The notes under the pieces are model-generated. The model did no database searches and was not told the origin of the DNA. It saw only the letters and a program-made list of their open reading frames with translations. Both the position numbers and the translations under genes were made by a program. Of a DNA stretch of 6,739 bases, positions 1 through 5,502 are shown piece by piece. Each line of letters begins with the position of its first letter. Within the stretch, counting starts at the first letter, position 1. Source of the DNA: Candidatus Cloacimonadota bacterium (lineage in GTDB: Bacteria; Cloacimonadota; Cloacimonadia; Cloacimonadales; TCS61); assembly GCA_011372345.1 (NCBI GenBank), contig DRTC01000162.1:1-6739 (forward strand), given 5' to 3'.

Positions 1-5
1 GGAAA

Positions 6-83
6 CGGGAATTCAGAAAATTGAAATGCAAAATAAAAAATCTCTGTGATCTCTGTGACTCTGTGGCTAATTTTGAAATTCCG
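6..83. repeat. Short repeat-like element with triplicated 9-mer and imperfect inverted arms
   Basis: Three adjacent 9-mers, tctctgtga (41-49), tctctgtga (50-58) and ctctgtggc (59-67), form a small tandem repeat. Around it, the left arm at 6-21 (cgggaattcagaaaat) is an imperfect inverted match, with gaps, to 70-83 (attttgaaattccg). The layout resembles a small intergenic interspersed element rather than coding DNA. Other copies in the genome cannot be tested from one window, so the element status is inferred. The only open frame across it (21-209) begins with TTG, has no ribosome binding site and has an unnatural composition. Confidence 0.35.
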
Positions 84-109
84 ATACATTCAAATAAAAA
101 TAATGTTCT

Positions 110-163
110 TATAAAATATCGGAGGATAAAATGTTGGAGAAAAACACTCATAAAAAATTTTAA
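110..163 (+). promoter_or_regulatory. Possible promoter -10 box and 10-codon leader ORF upstream of the 206-816 gene pair
   Basis: TATAAA at 110-115 could be a -10 box, but no good -35 box lies 16-18 nt upstream. A strong ribosome binding site (ggagga, 121-126) precedes an ATG at 131 that opens a 10-codon frame (MLEKNTHKKF) stopping at 161-163. The frame is in register with the gene at 206 but is separated from it by stop codons. It may be a leader peptide or the relic of an earlier gene start. Nothing else gene-like is visible between 84 and 205. Confidence 0.22.
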
Positions 164-205
164 AATTATTTTAATAAGATTTTTATGGAAGGATGGTAAA
201 GAAGT

Positions 206-424
206 ATGAATTTGAATGAAATTAAAAAAACATTTAAGAATGAATGGGTTCTGGTCGAAATTATTAGTGAAAATAAAAAAGGAACACCTACGGAAATAAA
301 ATTACTCGAACATAGTAAAAATAGAGATGATACTTATTCGGCAATGAAAAAATATTTAAAGAAATATACATATCATTTTTATACCGGTAAAATTCCCCAA
401 AAAAAATACGCGGTAGCATTTTAA
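206..424 (+). CDS. Small conserved-looking protein of unknown function, paired with a retropepsin-like protease
   Basis: This 72-aa protein has no signal peptide or membrane segment and no catalytic motif I recognise. It is lysine-rich. It reads as a compact alpha/beta domain: an N-terminal helix, a strand with WVLVEI (residues 14-19), a central stretch with LLEHSKNRDD, and a C-terminal strand with HFYTGKIP ending in KKYAVAF. Short proteins of this look often sit directly before aspartic-protease genes, and here the protease starts 2 nt after this stop, so joint expression is near certain. The ATG at 206 was chosen because ggaagg (187-192) lies upstream. Whether it is a substrate, inhibitor or partner of the protease is unknown. 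Coding status is well supported by the tight coupling and composition; the function is not. Confidence 0.75.
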   Translation: MNLNEIKKTFKNEWVLVEIISENKKGTPTEIKLLEHSKNRDDTYSAMKKYLKKYTYHFYTGKIPQKKYAVAF

Positions 425-426
425 TT

Positions 427-816
427 ATGAAAATATTTTTTGAAACAGATCCGAATGTGATAATTGTCGATGTATTGCTACAAAACTGTCAAATAAAGAA
501 AAAGATCAGAATGGTTTTGGATACCGGAGCTACATATACGATGATTCCCTGGGAAGTTGCAGAAGCCCTGTCTTTGGATAAGTATGACTATAAAAATCGG
601 ATCGAGACAATAACAGCTTCGGGATTAGAAATGTCACCTTTAATAAAACTACCCGAGGTTATTGTCGGAAATTCTAAATTAAGGGATGTAGAAGTAATTG
701 TTCATGACTTACCTCCGAAAAGCTTTGTGGATGGCTTGCTCGGATTGAGCTTCTTAAAATATTTCAATCTGAGTATTAATTTCCAAGAAAGTTGGTTTGA
801 GTTATCTCCATATTAA
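427..816 (+). CDS. Retropepsin-like aspartic protease
   Basis: This 129-aa protein has the single-domain retropepsin layout, which acts as a homodimer in which each chain gives one catalytic Asp. The active-site motif is LDTGAT at residues 31-36, with Asp32 the predicted catalytic residue, and the following TMIP fits the usual hydrophobic strand. The second family signature, DGLLGLSFL at 102-110, followed by KYFNLSINF, matches the conserved strand-turn-strand that packs behind the active site. There is no signal peptide or membrane segment, so the enzyme is probably cytoplasmic. It starts 2 nt after the 72-aa gene without a strong ribosome binding site of its own, suggesting translational coupling. 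Bacterial members of this family mostly lack known substrates; no substrate can be inferred here beyond its small upstream partner. Confidence 0.88.
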   Translation: MKIFFETDPNVIIVDVLLQNCQIKKKIRMVLDTGATYTMIPWEVAEALSLDKYDYKNRIETITASGLEMSPLIKLPEVIVGNSKLRDVEVIVHDLPPKSFVDGLLGLSFLKYFNLSINFQESWFELSPY

Positions 817-837
817 AATTTCCTCGATGTTAAAACA

Positions 838-859
838 ATAAACCGAAAAACAGGTTTAT
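838..859 (+). other. Small hairpin after the protease gene
   Basis: ATAAACC (838-844) and GGTTTAT (853-859) form a 7-bp stem with an 8-nt loop. There is no T tract after it, so it is not an intrinsic terminator. It could cap the 3' end of the protease mRNA or be chance in AT-rich DNA. Confidence 0.25.
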
Positions 860-908
860 CAATAGAAGGACTCAAAATTGGAAGTGATCTTCTCAAATTT
901 GAATCCTA

Positions 909-942
909 AAAAAAGCAGGCATCTAATCATGCCTGCTTTTTT
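909..942. terminator. Bidirectional intrinsic terminator between convergent operons
   Basis: A 14-bp perfect stem pairs 909-922 (six A then gcaggcat) with 929-942 (atgcctgc then six T), with loop ctaatc. The A tract on one side and the T tract on the other make it work on both strands. It sits between the + strand protease gene (stop at 816) and the - strand lipoprotein gene (stop at 969), where both transcripts need an end. Confidence 0.92.
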
Positions 943-968
943 CATTAGAGGAGATTGTTCAGAATTTC

Positions 969-1271
969 CTATTTCCAGTAACCTTTCACCCAAATCCAGC
1001 CTTGCGGAGTTTGCTTCCAGAATCCTGTTTTCCAGGTTTTTCCGTGTTTGACTTTTTTCCAATGACCATTAATCCAAACATATTTGTGTCTGCGTTTATT
1101 CCACTTCCAATAACCTGAAATCCAGACAGCTGTTTTATAGGGTTTTGCAGGTTTAACTTCAACAATGACTTTGGGTGGAGTTTGTCGGACATAAACAGTT
1201 CCGGCTGTACAGGAAGTTGTCAGGATAAATCCGAATAACAGCAACCAGTTTAATTTTCTTAAAACTTTCAT
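969..1271 (-). CDS. WxxGxW-repeat lipoprotein, last gene of the sigma-factor operon
   Basis: This 100-aa product has an N-terminal signal (MKVLRKLNWLLLFGFILTT) ending at Cys21, a weak lipobox (TTSC), so a lipoprotein is likely. The mature part is basic and aromatic and holds four WxxG[YHF]W motifs starting at Trp50, Trp66, Trp80 and Trp94, spaced 14-16 residues. This matches the YXWGXW/WXXGXW repeat family seen in envelope proteins of diderms; the biochemical role of that family is not established. The start is set at 1271: the GGAGG ribosome binding site (1277-1281) lies 5 nt before this ATG, whereas the upstream ATG at 1283 overlaps the binding site itself. It follows the Spy-like gene by about 27 nt and precedes the terminator at 909-942. 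A role in the cell envelope under control of the upstream ECF sigma factor is inferred from the operon. Confidence 0.85.
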   Translation of the reverse strand: MKVLRKLNWLLLFGFILTTSCTAGTVYVRQTPPKVIVEVKPAKPYKTAVWISGYWKWNKRRHKYVWINGHWKKVKHGKTWKTGFWKQTPQGWIWVKGYWK

Positions 1272-1298
1272 CATAACCTCCATTTCAGGATTTTTCTT

Positions 1299-1802
1299 TT
1301 AATGACATCCTTTTCCCCAACCTTTTCTCCCTTTTTTATCTCTTTGGAATCGGTTATTAAAAAAGCGGTTTTCATATCGAAATTTATCAGCAATTTCTTT
1401 TTGTTCGGGGGTAAGTATTTCATTTTTTTTCTCTATCATTTCGAGATGATTTTTGGCTAATTCTTTTCTGATTTCAAAGATCTGATCCATTAGTGTTTTA
1501 GCTTCATCATAATTTTCATTTCGGATAGCAATTAATTTGTCGATCTCCAGCACTTCGATATCAGAATGTAATTTGATGTTCTTTTTTTGAAATTCTGTTC
1601 TGATCGATTCCATTCGTTCGATCTGGTCATCCGTTAATTCCAATTCTTCGAACATTGACGGGCTTTCTTCAAAACGATTAAATGGGACTGAACCTTTTCC
1701 TCCACCTTCGGGATAACCAAATCTCCCGCAAGGTCTTTCAAATGCAGCTAACATCGATAACAATGCTAATGCTGCAATGATCGTAACGATTGTTTTTTTC
1801 AT
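1299..1802 (-). CDS. Periplasmic Spy/CpxP-family protein with LTxxQ motifs
   Basis: This 167-aa protein has a signal peptide at about residues 1-20 (positive KK, then a hydrophobic run ending LAA). The mature protein is mostly helical and charged, and has the two motifs that define the family: LTDDQ at 56-60 and LTPEQ at 130-134, each opening a helix. Family members (Spy, CpxP, ZraP) are periplasmic chaperones or metal-responsive stress proteins. A glycine- and proline-rich stretch precedes the helices (about residues 23-40), and the tail is basic, ending KGWGKGCH. That tail and Cys25 could bind metal, as proposed for ZraP-like proteins, but this is inference. The start overlaps the stop of the upstream gene in an ATGA, and a GGAGGAAAG site lies upstream (1807-1815). 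Confidence 0.87.
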   Translation of the reverse strand: MKKTIVTIIAALALLSMLAAFERPCGRFGYPEGGGKGSVPFNRFEESPSMFEELELTDDQIERMESIRTEFQKKNIKLHSDIEVLEIDKLIAIRNENYDEAKTLMDQIFEIRKELAKNHLEMIEKKNEILTPEQKEIADKFRYENRFFNNRFQRDKKGRKGWGKGCH

Positions 1803-2269
1803 TTTTCTTTCCTCCTGTTTTTTATTAATTCTCTAAATTTTGGAAATTTTGGTTGTTGTTTTTCCGGTTGCTGAAATTGTCTTCTACAAAAGAACCTTCT
1901 AGCCTGTTCCGGATTCATTTCTTTCCTCAATTCGATCAGTCTGAGACCGAGTTCTTTTTCCATTTTCACCTGGTTTTCCAATGTTTTTTCTAATATTAAC
2001 ATTAATTCTTCTTTATTAAAATCTTGAGATTTTAAAGCTTCGATAAAGGCTGTTTTTGATTTTTGGAATTTTTGCCGGAGCGGCATTATTTGCTTTTTTC
2101 CTTCCTCAATTCTTTCGATCAATTCCGGATAAGGCGAGAGAGGTTCAGGAATAGGTTGTTCGGGAAATCTCGGTCTCATCATAATTCGATGGTAAATAAA
2201 TGTGCTCACAAAAGCGATATTGAAAACCATTGAAATAATAAAAAGGATGATCAAAGTTCGTTTCAGCAT
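1799..2269 (-). CDS. Membrane-anchored CnrR/CpxP-like (Metal_resist-type) periplasmic sensor or chaperone
   Basis: This 156-aa protein has one N-terminal membrane segment (about residues 5-26) with no clear cleavage site, so it is probably an anchored periplasmic protein. A proline-rich linker (33-48) leads to a long helical, charged domain, with MNPEQARRFF at 118-127 as a variant of the LTPEQ motif. The end is basic and rich in Gln, Pro and Lys. This architecture is that of the heavy-metal-resistance / periplasmic sensor family, relatives of which (CnrR-type) sit with ECF sigma and anti-sigma factors and sense metal or misfolding. Direct metal ligands are not evident here, since His and Cys are scarce, so a protein-folding role may be more likely than metal sensing. 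Its ATG overlaps the anti-sigma stop as TAATG, and GGAGGAA precedes it. Confidence 0.8.
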   Translation of the reverse strand: MLKRTLIILFIISMVFNIAFVSTFIYHRIMMRPRFPEQPIPEPLSPYPELIERIEEGKKQIMPLRQKFQKSKTAFIEALKSQDFNKEELMLILEKTLENQVKMEKELGLRLIELRKEMNPEQARRFFCRRQFQQPEKQQPKFPKFRELIKNRRKEK

Positions 2270-2694
2270 TATTCCTCCACCAGCAGATAATCATAAAGCG
2301 AATCTTGAGCAAATTCGATCTCCGTATTTTCCGCAGATAAAGTTGAATTATTGGAAAAAGTGATGTTGCTTAAAATAATTCCTGAAAAGAGAGAAAAAAG
2401 AATAGAAGCTGCGATCGAAAGCCTGCTGACTCTTCTCAAAAAAATAGCTTTTCGCTCATTTATAGAATGTTTCCCAACTGAAGACAGAATTTTTTCATTC
2501 AAGTTTTCAGGAACATCCTCGTTCTGATAACCGGATAAGAAAGCATTGATCTTGTTGATTTCCCTGATCTCTTTCTGGCAGTACAAACAGTCTTTTAAAT
2601 GCTCTTGAATTTTGGTGAATTCCTTTTTTGATAATTCACTATCGATATATGCATTTAATTTTTTTGCATATTTGCATTTAAAAATTCTACTCAT
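2269..2694 (-). CDS. Zinc-finger (zf-HC2/ZAS) membrane anti-sigma factor
   Basis: This 141-aa protein has an N-terminal cytoplasmic zinc-binding anti-sigma domain, with His32, Cys36 and Cys39 in the diagnostic Hx3CxxC motif and Cys7 as a possible fourth ligand. The AYIDSELS helix before it is typical. One membrane segment follows at about 94-112 (IAASILFSLFSG), then a short acidic periplasmic tail rich in Glu and Asp. Such proteins hold the cognate ECF sigma factor at the membrane until a signal releases it. The start is set at ATG 2694, preceded by AGGTGAG at the right distance; a GTG at 2703 in the same frame lies inside that binding site. The ATG overlaps the sigma-factor stop by 8 nt, so the two are translationally coupled. 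Whether release is by proteolysis or by zinc/redox loss cannot be told. Confidence 0.9.
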   Translation of the reverse strand: MSRIFKCKYAKKLNAYIDSELSKKEFTKIQEHLKDCLYCQKEIREINKINAFLSGYQNEDVPENLNEKILSSVGKHSINERKAIFLRRVSRLSIAASILFSLFSGIILSNITFSNNSTLSAENTEIEFAQDSLYDYLLVEE

Positions 2695-3220
2695 AAATCT
2701 CACCTCTACTGTTATGGACAGGATTTTCTTTCATTTCCTGCAAAATTATTTTTTTTAATTTCTTTTTTGCCCGAACCAGTTTGGAATCAATTGCAGACGG
2801 AGTCGTTAACAGCAGTTCCGCAATTTCCTTATAACTCATTTTTTGATAAAACTGCATTTCCAGAATGAAAGCCTGCTTTTCCGGCAATTTTCTCATACAT
2901 TTTCTGATCAATTCGCTTTTATCGTCGGTTTCGATCTTATCTTCATATTTTGCGATATTTTCCAGGTCTTCATAATGCTGACTGAATTTTTCCTTCTTTT
3001 TGCGCGATTTGATAAGATTCAACGATTTATGATAAGCTGTCCTGAAAAGATAAGGAATGTATGTTTTTTCGTTCACATTATCCATTTTTTTATAGAAAGA
3101 AATAAATACTTCCTGCAGCAGGTCTTCAGCATCTTCGCGATTACGCAGTATTTTCAGAAGATAATTGAATATCTTCTTGTTTTCCGTACGCAGAACTACT
3201 TCAAATTTATTTCTGTCCAT
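2687..3220 (-). CDS. ECF-family RNA polymerase sigma factor (sigma-70 group 4)
   Basis: This 177-aa protein has the two-domain ECF layout. The sigma-2 region spans about residues 12-75, with the core-binding and -10 melting motif NREDAEDLLQEVF at 27-39. The sigma-4 region spans about 107-157 and contains KLPEKQAFIL and the helix-turn-helix MSYKEIAELL...SAIDSKLVRAKKKL, which reads the -35 element. There is no long C-terminal extension. It leads a five-gene operon with its anti-sigma factor directly downstream (8-nt overlap). Its likely targets include its own operon and envelope functions; the specificity cannot be read from the sequence. The ATG at 3220 was kept because the family's N-terminal length fits, although the ribosome binding site is weak. 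The long open frame on the opposite strand (2843-3289) is a shadow. Confidence 0.94.
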   Translation of the reverse strand: MDRNKFEVVLRTENKKIFNYLLKILRNREDAEDLLQEVFISFYKKMDNVNEKTYIPYLFRTAYHKSLNLIKSRKKKEKFSQHYEDLENIAKYEDKIETDDKSELIRKCMRKLPEKQAFILEMQFYQKMSYKEIAELLLTTPSAIDSKLVRAKKKLKKIILQEMKENPVHNSRGEIYE

Positions 3221-3265
3221 AATCCAACTTTTTCTTTTTCCGCTTTTTTAGACAACACAAAAAAA

Positions 3266-3295
3266 ATTATCTGCAAAAAAAATAGATAAGTTCAA
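3266..3295 (-). promoter_or_regulatory. Likely promoter of the sigma-factor operon
   Basis: On the - strand, TTGAAC (3290-3295) and GATAAT (3266-3271) are separated by 18 nt. They match the sigma-70 -35 box in 4 of 6 positions and the -10 box in 5 of 6. The predicted transcript start lies about 35-40 nt before the sigma-factor ATG. The spacer contains an eight-T tract. Confidence 0.42.
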
Positions 3296-3372
3296 TAATT
3301 AAACCTTATCAATCCTGTCTAAATTCTTTTCGAATATTTCGCGGGTAGAAATAAAAATTCTTGCCAGATAAG
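3285..3372. promoter_or_regulatory. Possible operator: repeated GATAAG half-sites in the divergent intergenic region
   Basis: GATAAG occurs at 3285-3290 and 3367-3372, with the reverse copy CTTATC at 3305-3310 (14 nt after the first). The first copy overlaps the -35 box proposed for the sigma operon. The rest of the 210-bp gap (3221-3430) is AT-rich with several A/T tracts, and I could not find a convincing sigma-70 promoter for rpmB. Chance recurrence is possible in DNA this AT-rich. Confidence 0.2.
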
Positions 3373-3430
3373 TCGGGATTTTTTTTTTAGGTTTAAATCT
3401 ATTAAAAGTAGTAAATTAGGAAGGTGAAAG

Positions 3431-3622
3431 ATGTCAAAGGTTTGTGATGTATGCGGAAAAAAACCTCTGGTTGGCAACCATAGAAGTCACGCTTTAAATG
3501 CAACCAAGAGGAAGTTTTATCCGAATTTAAGTACAATAAAAGCTAATATCGATGGGAAAGTAAAGAGGATAAAAATCTGTGCTTCCTGTCTTAAAGCTAA
3601 TAAAGTTGCTAAAGTTTTTTAA
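3431..3622 (+). CDS. rpmB: Ribosomal protein bL28 (zinc-binding, C+ form)
   Basis: This 63-aa protein is a full-length bL28 of the large ribosomal subunit. It opens with the family signature SKVCDVCGKKPLVGN, continues with SHALNATKRKFYPNL, and closes with ICASCLKANKV. The CxxC pairs at Cys5/Cys8 and in ICASC near the C-terminus keep the four-cysteine zinc site, the so-called C+ form, in contrast to the cysteine-free form used by some bacteria under zinc shortage. A good ribosome binding site (aggaagg, 3418-3424) precedes the ATG. The gene stands alone between the divergent sigma operon and its own terminator at 3640-3667. Confidence 0.97.
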   Translation: MSKVCDVCGKKPLVGNHRSHALNATKRKFYPNLSTIKANIDGKVKRIKICASCLKANKVAKVF

Positions 3623-3639
3623 TAAAGGTTGTTAGAGAT

Positions 3640-3667
3640 AAAAAGACCGTATTTACGGTCTTTTTTT
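3640..3667 (+). terminator. Intrinsic terminator of rpmB
   Basis: AAAAAGACCGT (3640-3650) pairs with ACGGTCTTTTT (3655-3665) around an ATTT loop, with seven T residues at 3661-3667. It lies 18 nt after the rpmB stop. The A run on the other side could also allow some function on the - strand, but no - strand gene ends there. Confidence 0.92.
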
Positions 3668-3742
3668 ATTTATTTGGTTTTCCGTTTTTTAAAATTTTTC
3701 AAGATTACTCAAATTATTTTTTTCAAAATCGAGGGAGAAAAA

Positions 3743-4225
3743 ATGGAGCTATTAATTGAAAAAATCGACTTCCCGGAAGATTGTAATCTCATTTTTGGAA
3801 TGTCCCATTTTATCAAAACCGTGGAAGACCTCTATGAAGCAATGGTAAATAGCTGCCCGGGAATCAAGTTTGGTTTAGCTTTTAATGAAGCATCAGGTCC
3901 GTGTCTGGTCAGGAAAGAAGGAAATGATAACGAATTGATCGAAATAGCCGTTAAGAACCAGAAAAGGTTGGGAGCAGGACACACATTTCTGATCGTGATG
4001 AGAAATGCTTTTCCCGTTAATGTCTTGCCTGCCGTTAAAACCTGTAGAGAAGTTGTCGGCATCTTTTGTGCGACTGCCAATCCGGTGCAGGTAATTCTCG
4101 TTCAAAATGAACAGGGAAAGGGTGTTCTTGGTGTGATAGACGGTTCTTCACCAAAAGGGATAGAACTCGATACTGATATTACTACTCGCAAAAAATTCCT
4201 GATCGATATCGGATATAAAAGGTGA
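3743..4225 (+). CDS. Adenosine-specific kinase (DUF355 / Adenosine_kin family)
   Basis: This 160-aa protein matches the adenosine-specific kinase family along its whole length. Signature blocks are GMSHFIKTVEDLYEA (19-33), PGIKFGLAFNEASGPCLVR (39-57), GAGHTFLIVMR (77-87), FPVNVLPAVK (90-99), IFCATANPVQVI (107-118) and GVLGVIDGSSPKG (127-139). Members were named after adenosine-bound structures and are common in archaea and thermophiles; their cellular role is still poorly defined. It is a soluble cytoplasmic protein. The start is ATG 3743 with gaggga (3731-3736) at a proper distance. The in-frame extension back to a TTG at 3629 would run through the rpmB terminator and is not real. The stop overlaps the thpR start (GTGA), so it heads the thpR-recA run. 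No good promoter was recognised at 3668-3742. Confidence 0.92.
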   Translation: MELLIEKIDFPEDCNLIFGMSHFIKTVEDLYEAMVNSCPGIKFGLAFNEASGPCLVRKEGNDNELIEIAVKNQKRLGAGHTFLIVMRNAFPVNVLPAVKTCREVVGIFCATANPVQVILVQNEQGKGVLGVIDGSSPKGIELDTDITTRKKFLIDIGYKR

Positions 4226-4785
4226 AGCGAACTTTCCTCGCTTTGGAACTTCCTTCACAACTCAAAATTCAATTCTCCAATATTATCAGAGAATTGCAAT
4301 CATCTTTTCCTAAAAGTGTAAAATGGGTTGATGCAGAAAATCTGCATATTACCTTACAATTCATCGGTGATACACAAGAAAACGATATTTCCGATCTTTC
4401 AGAATATTTTAAGGAAATTTTTGCTGAAGTTCCGGTTTTGAAATTTTCAAATCCTGAAATCCAAATAATTCCCGGCAGAAATCCGCGACTTATCTGGATC
4501 GAGATGACAACTGAAAACAAAGATATTTTCAAAGCAGCAAAAAAAATCAAGAATAAATTACATCAAATGGATTACATTCCCGATAAAAAATCATTAAGAT
4601 TTCACGCTACTTTGGGAAGAATAAAAAAAAGATTGCCTGATTTTTTTATCTCACAAATTTTATCCAAGAAAATTTCAGTATTGGATTTTGAAGTTTCGGA
4701 AGCAGCTTTTTATGAAAGTATTTTGCGACCGGAAGGTCCGGTTTATTATGAAATTGAGAAATATGGACTAGGAAAAAATGTATAA
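4222..4785 (+). CDS. thpR: RNA 2',3'-cyclic phosphodiesterase, 2H family (ThpR/LigT)
   Basis: This 187-aa protein is the usual length for ThpR. The two HxTx motifs that form the active site are HITL at residues 42-45 and HATLGR at 128-133, so both catalytic histidines are present. The N-terminus RTFLALELP and the block PRLIWIEM (88-95) are also typical. The enzyme opens RNA 2',3'-cyclic phosphates to 2'-phosphates in vitro; it was first described as a 2'-5' RNA ligase, and its in vivo substrate is uncertain. The start is GTG 4222, sharing GTGA with the kinase stop, with a GGA 8 nt upstream. thpR (ligT) next to recA is a recurring bacterial arrangement, usually with cinA; here two extra genes lie between thpR and recA. 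The 3' end overlaps the MNT gene by 8 nt. Confidence 0.93.
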   Translation: MKRTFLALELPSQLKIQFSNIIRELQSSFPKSVKWVDAENLHITLQFIGDTQENDISDLSEYFKEIFAEVPVLKFSNPEIQIIPGRNPRLIWIEMTTENKDIFKAAKKIKNKLHQMDYIPDKKSLRFHATLGRIKKRLPDFFISQILSKKISVLDFEVSEAAFYESILRPEGPVYYEIEKYGLGKNV

Positions 4786-5095
4786 TACAAAAGCAATGAG
4801 TGAACTCAAAACGCTCTTGAAAAAGAGTTTTCCTGAATTTATTGAAAAGATAATTCTTTTCGGTTCGCAAATTGAAGGAACATCCAACAAATATTCTGAT
4901 TACGATATTCTTTTAATCCTGAAAAAAAAATACGACTGGAAATTCAAAAACAAGGTTTACGACAAAAGTTGGGAAATCGATTTTAAATATGATATTTTGA
5001 CGGATATCAGTCTAATCTCAAAAAATGAACTAAACAGCATCAAAGGGAAATTGCCCTTTATTGTAAATGCTCTCGAAAATGGTGTGGAATTATGA
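4778..5095 (+). CDS. Minimal nucleotidyltransferase (MNT), HEPN partner
   Basis: This 105-aa protein is a minimal DNA-polymerase-beta-fold nucleotidyltransferase. The signature is LFGSQIEGTSNKYSDYDILL, with Gly29-Ser30 and the metal-binding Asp41 and Asp43 in GSx10DxD form. A third acidic residue is probably Asp76 in YDILTDIS, with Asp72 as the alternative, so the active site looks complete. In characterised MNT/HEPN pairs the MNT protein is the antitoxin and can transfer AMP to its HEPN toxin; that activity is inferred here. The ATG at 4778 is preceded by agga (4766-4772 region) and overlaps the thpR stop by 8 nt. Its stop shares ATGA with the HEPN start, so the pair is translationally coupled. 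Confidence 0.9.
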   Translation: MYNTKAMSELKTLLKKSFPEFIEKIILFGSQIEGTSNKYSDYDILLILKKKYDWKFKNKVYDKSWEIDFKYDILTDISLISKNELNSIKGKLPFIVNALENGVEL

Positions 5096-5502
5096 CTTTA
5101 ACCGCTAAAGAGCGAGAAATATTAATTGAGAATTATTTGCAGAAAGGAATTGAAACAATTGATAAAGTCGAATTTCTACTTCAAAATAATGAATTATCGC
5201 TGGCAATAAATCGGATTTATTATGGAATATTCTACACCATATCTGCTTTAGCCATTAAACATAAATTTTCCACATCCAAACATAATCAATTAATTGGCTG
5301 GTTTGACCGAAACATTGTGAAAGAGAAATTAGTTGATAAAAAAATCAGTAAAATTATTCATAAAGCGTTTAAAGATAGAAAAGCAGGCGATTATAATGTT
5401 CTTTCAAAATTCAGCAAAGAAGAAGTAGAACAGTCGTTTGTGGATATGAAAATCGCGATAAATGAAGTGAAGAAATTGATTGATAAACCTAATGAAGGAT
5501 AA
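5092..5502 (+). CDS. HEPN-domain protein (PF05168-like), partner of the MNT gene
   Basis: This 136-aa all-helical protein has the HEPN layout. The second helix carries LAINRIYYGIFYTISALA (37-54) with the Arg-x-Tyr-Tyr pattern of the PF05168/UPF0332 group. A K-H pair (63-64) marks the next loop, and the fourth helix ends DRKAGDYN (95-102). The RNase motif Rx4-6H of active HEPN toxins is not evident: after Arg96 the expected histidine position is occupied by Asp100-Tyr101. It may therefore be a non-nuclease substrate-binding or regulatory partner, or Tyr101 may be an AMP acceptor, as the tyrosine next to the HEPN motif is in MntA/HepT; both are inferences. There is no transmembrane segment. recA starts 20 nt after the stop, with no terminator between. 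Confidence 0.88.
   Translation: MTLTAKEREILIENYLQKGIETIDKVEFLLQNNELSLAINRIYYGIFYTISALAIKHKFSTSKHNQLIGWFDRNIVKEKLVDKKISKIIHKAFKDRKAGDYNVLSKFSKEEVEQSFVDMKIAINEVKKLIDKPNEG

Noticed and set aside
41..67. CRISPR-like repeats
   Set aside because: The 9-bp units are adjacent with no spacers; this is a short tandem repeat, and no other array is present in the window.
21..209. 62-codon + strand open frame at the left edge
   Set aside because: It starts with TTG without a ribosome binding site, runs through the repeat-like element, and has a composition (Cys, Lys and Ile in random-looking order) typical of translated intergenic DNA.
859..1192. Other - strand frames overlapping the WxxGxW lipoprotein gene
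   Set aside because: They lack the repeats, signal peptide and ribosome binding site seen in the lipoprotein frame, and one runs through the terminator at 909-942.
2843..3289. 148-codon + strand open frame opposite the sigma factor
   Set aside because: It is antisense to a clear ECF sigma gene, is rich in Phe and Ile as expected for the complement of a Lys/Glu-rich gene, and has no matching motif.
3361..3397. TTGCCA and TTTAAA as an rpmB promoter
   Set aside because: The spacing is 25 nt, too long for a sigma-70 promoter, and no better pair was found.
3629..3742. N-terminal extension of the adenosine-specific kinase with a hydrophobic segment
   Set aside because: It would start at TTG inside the rpmB terminator region, while family homology and a good ribosome binding site begin at 3743.
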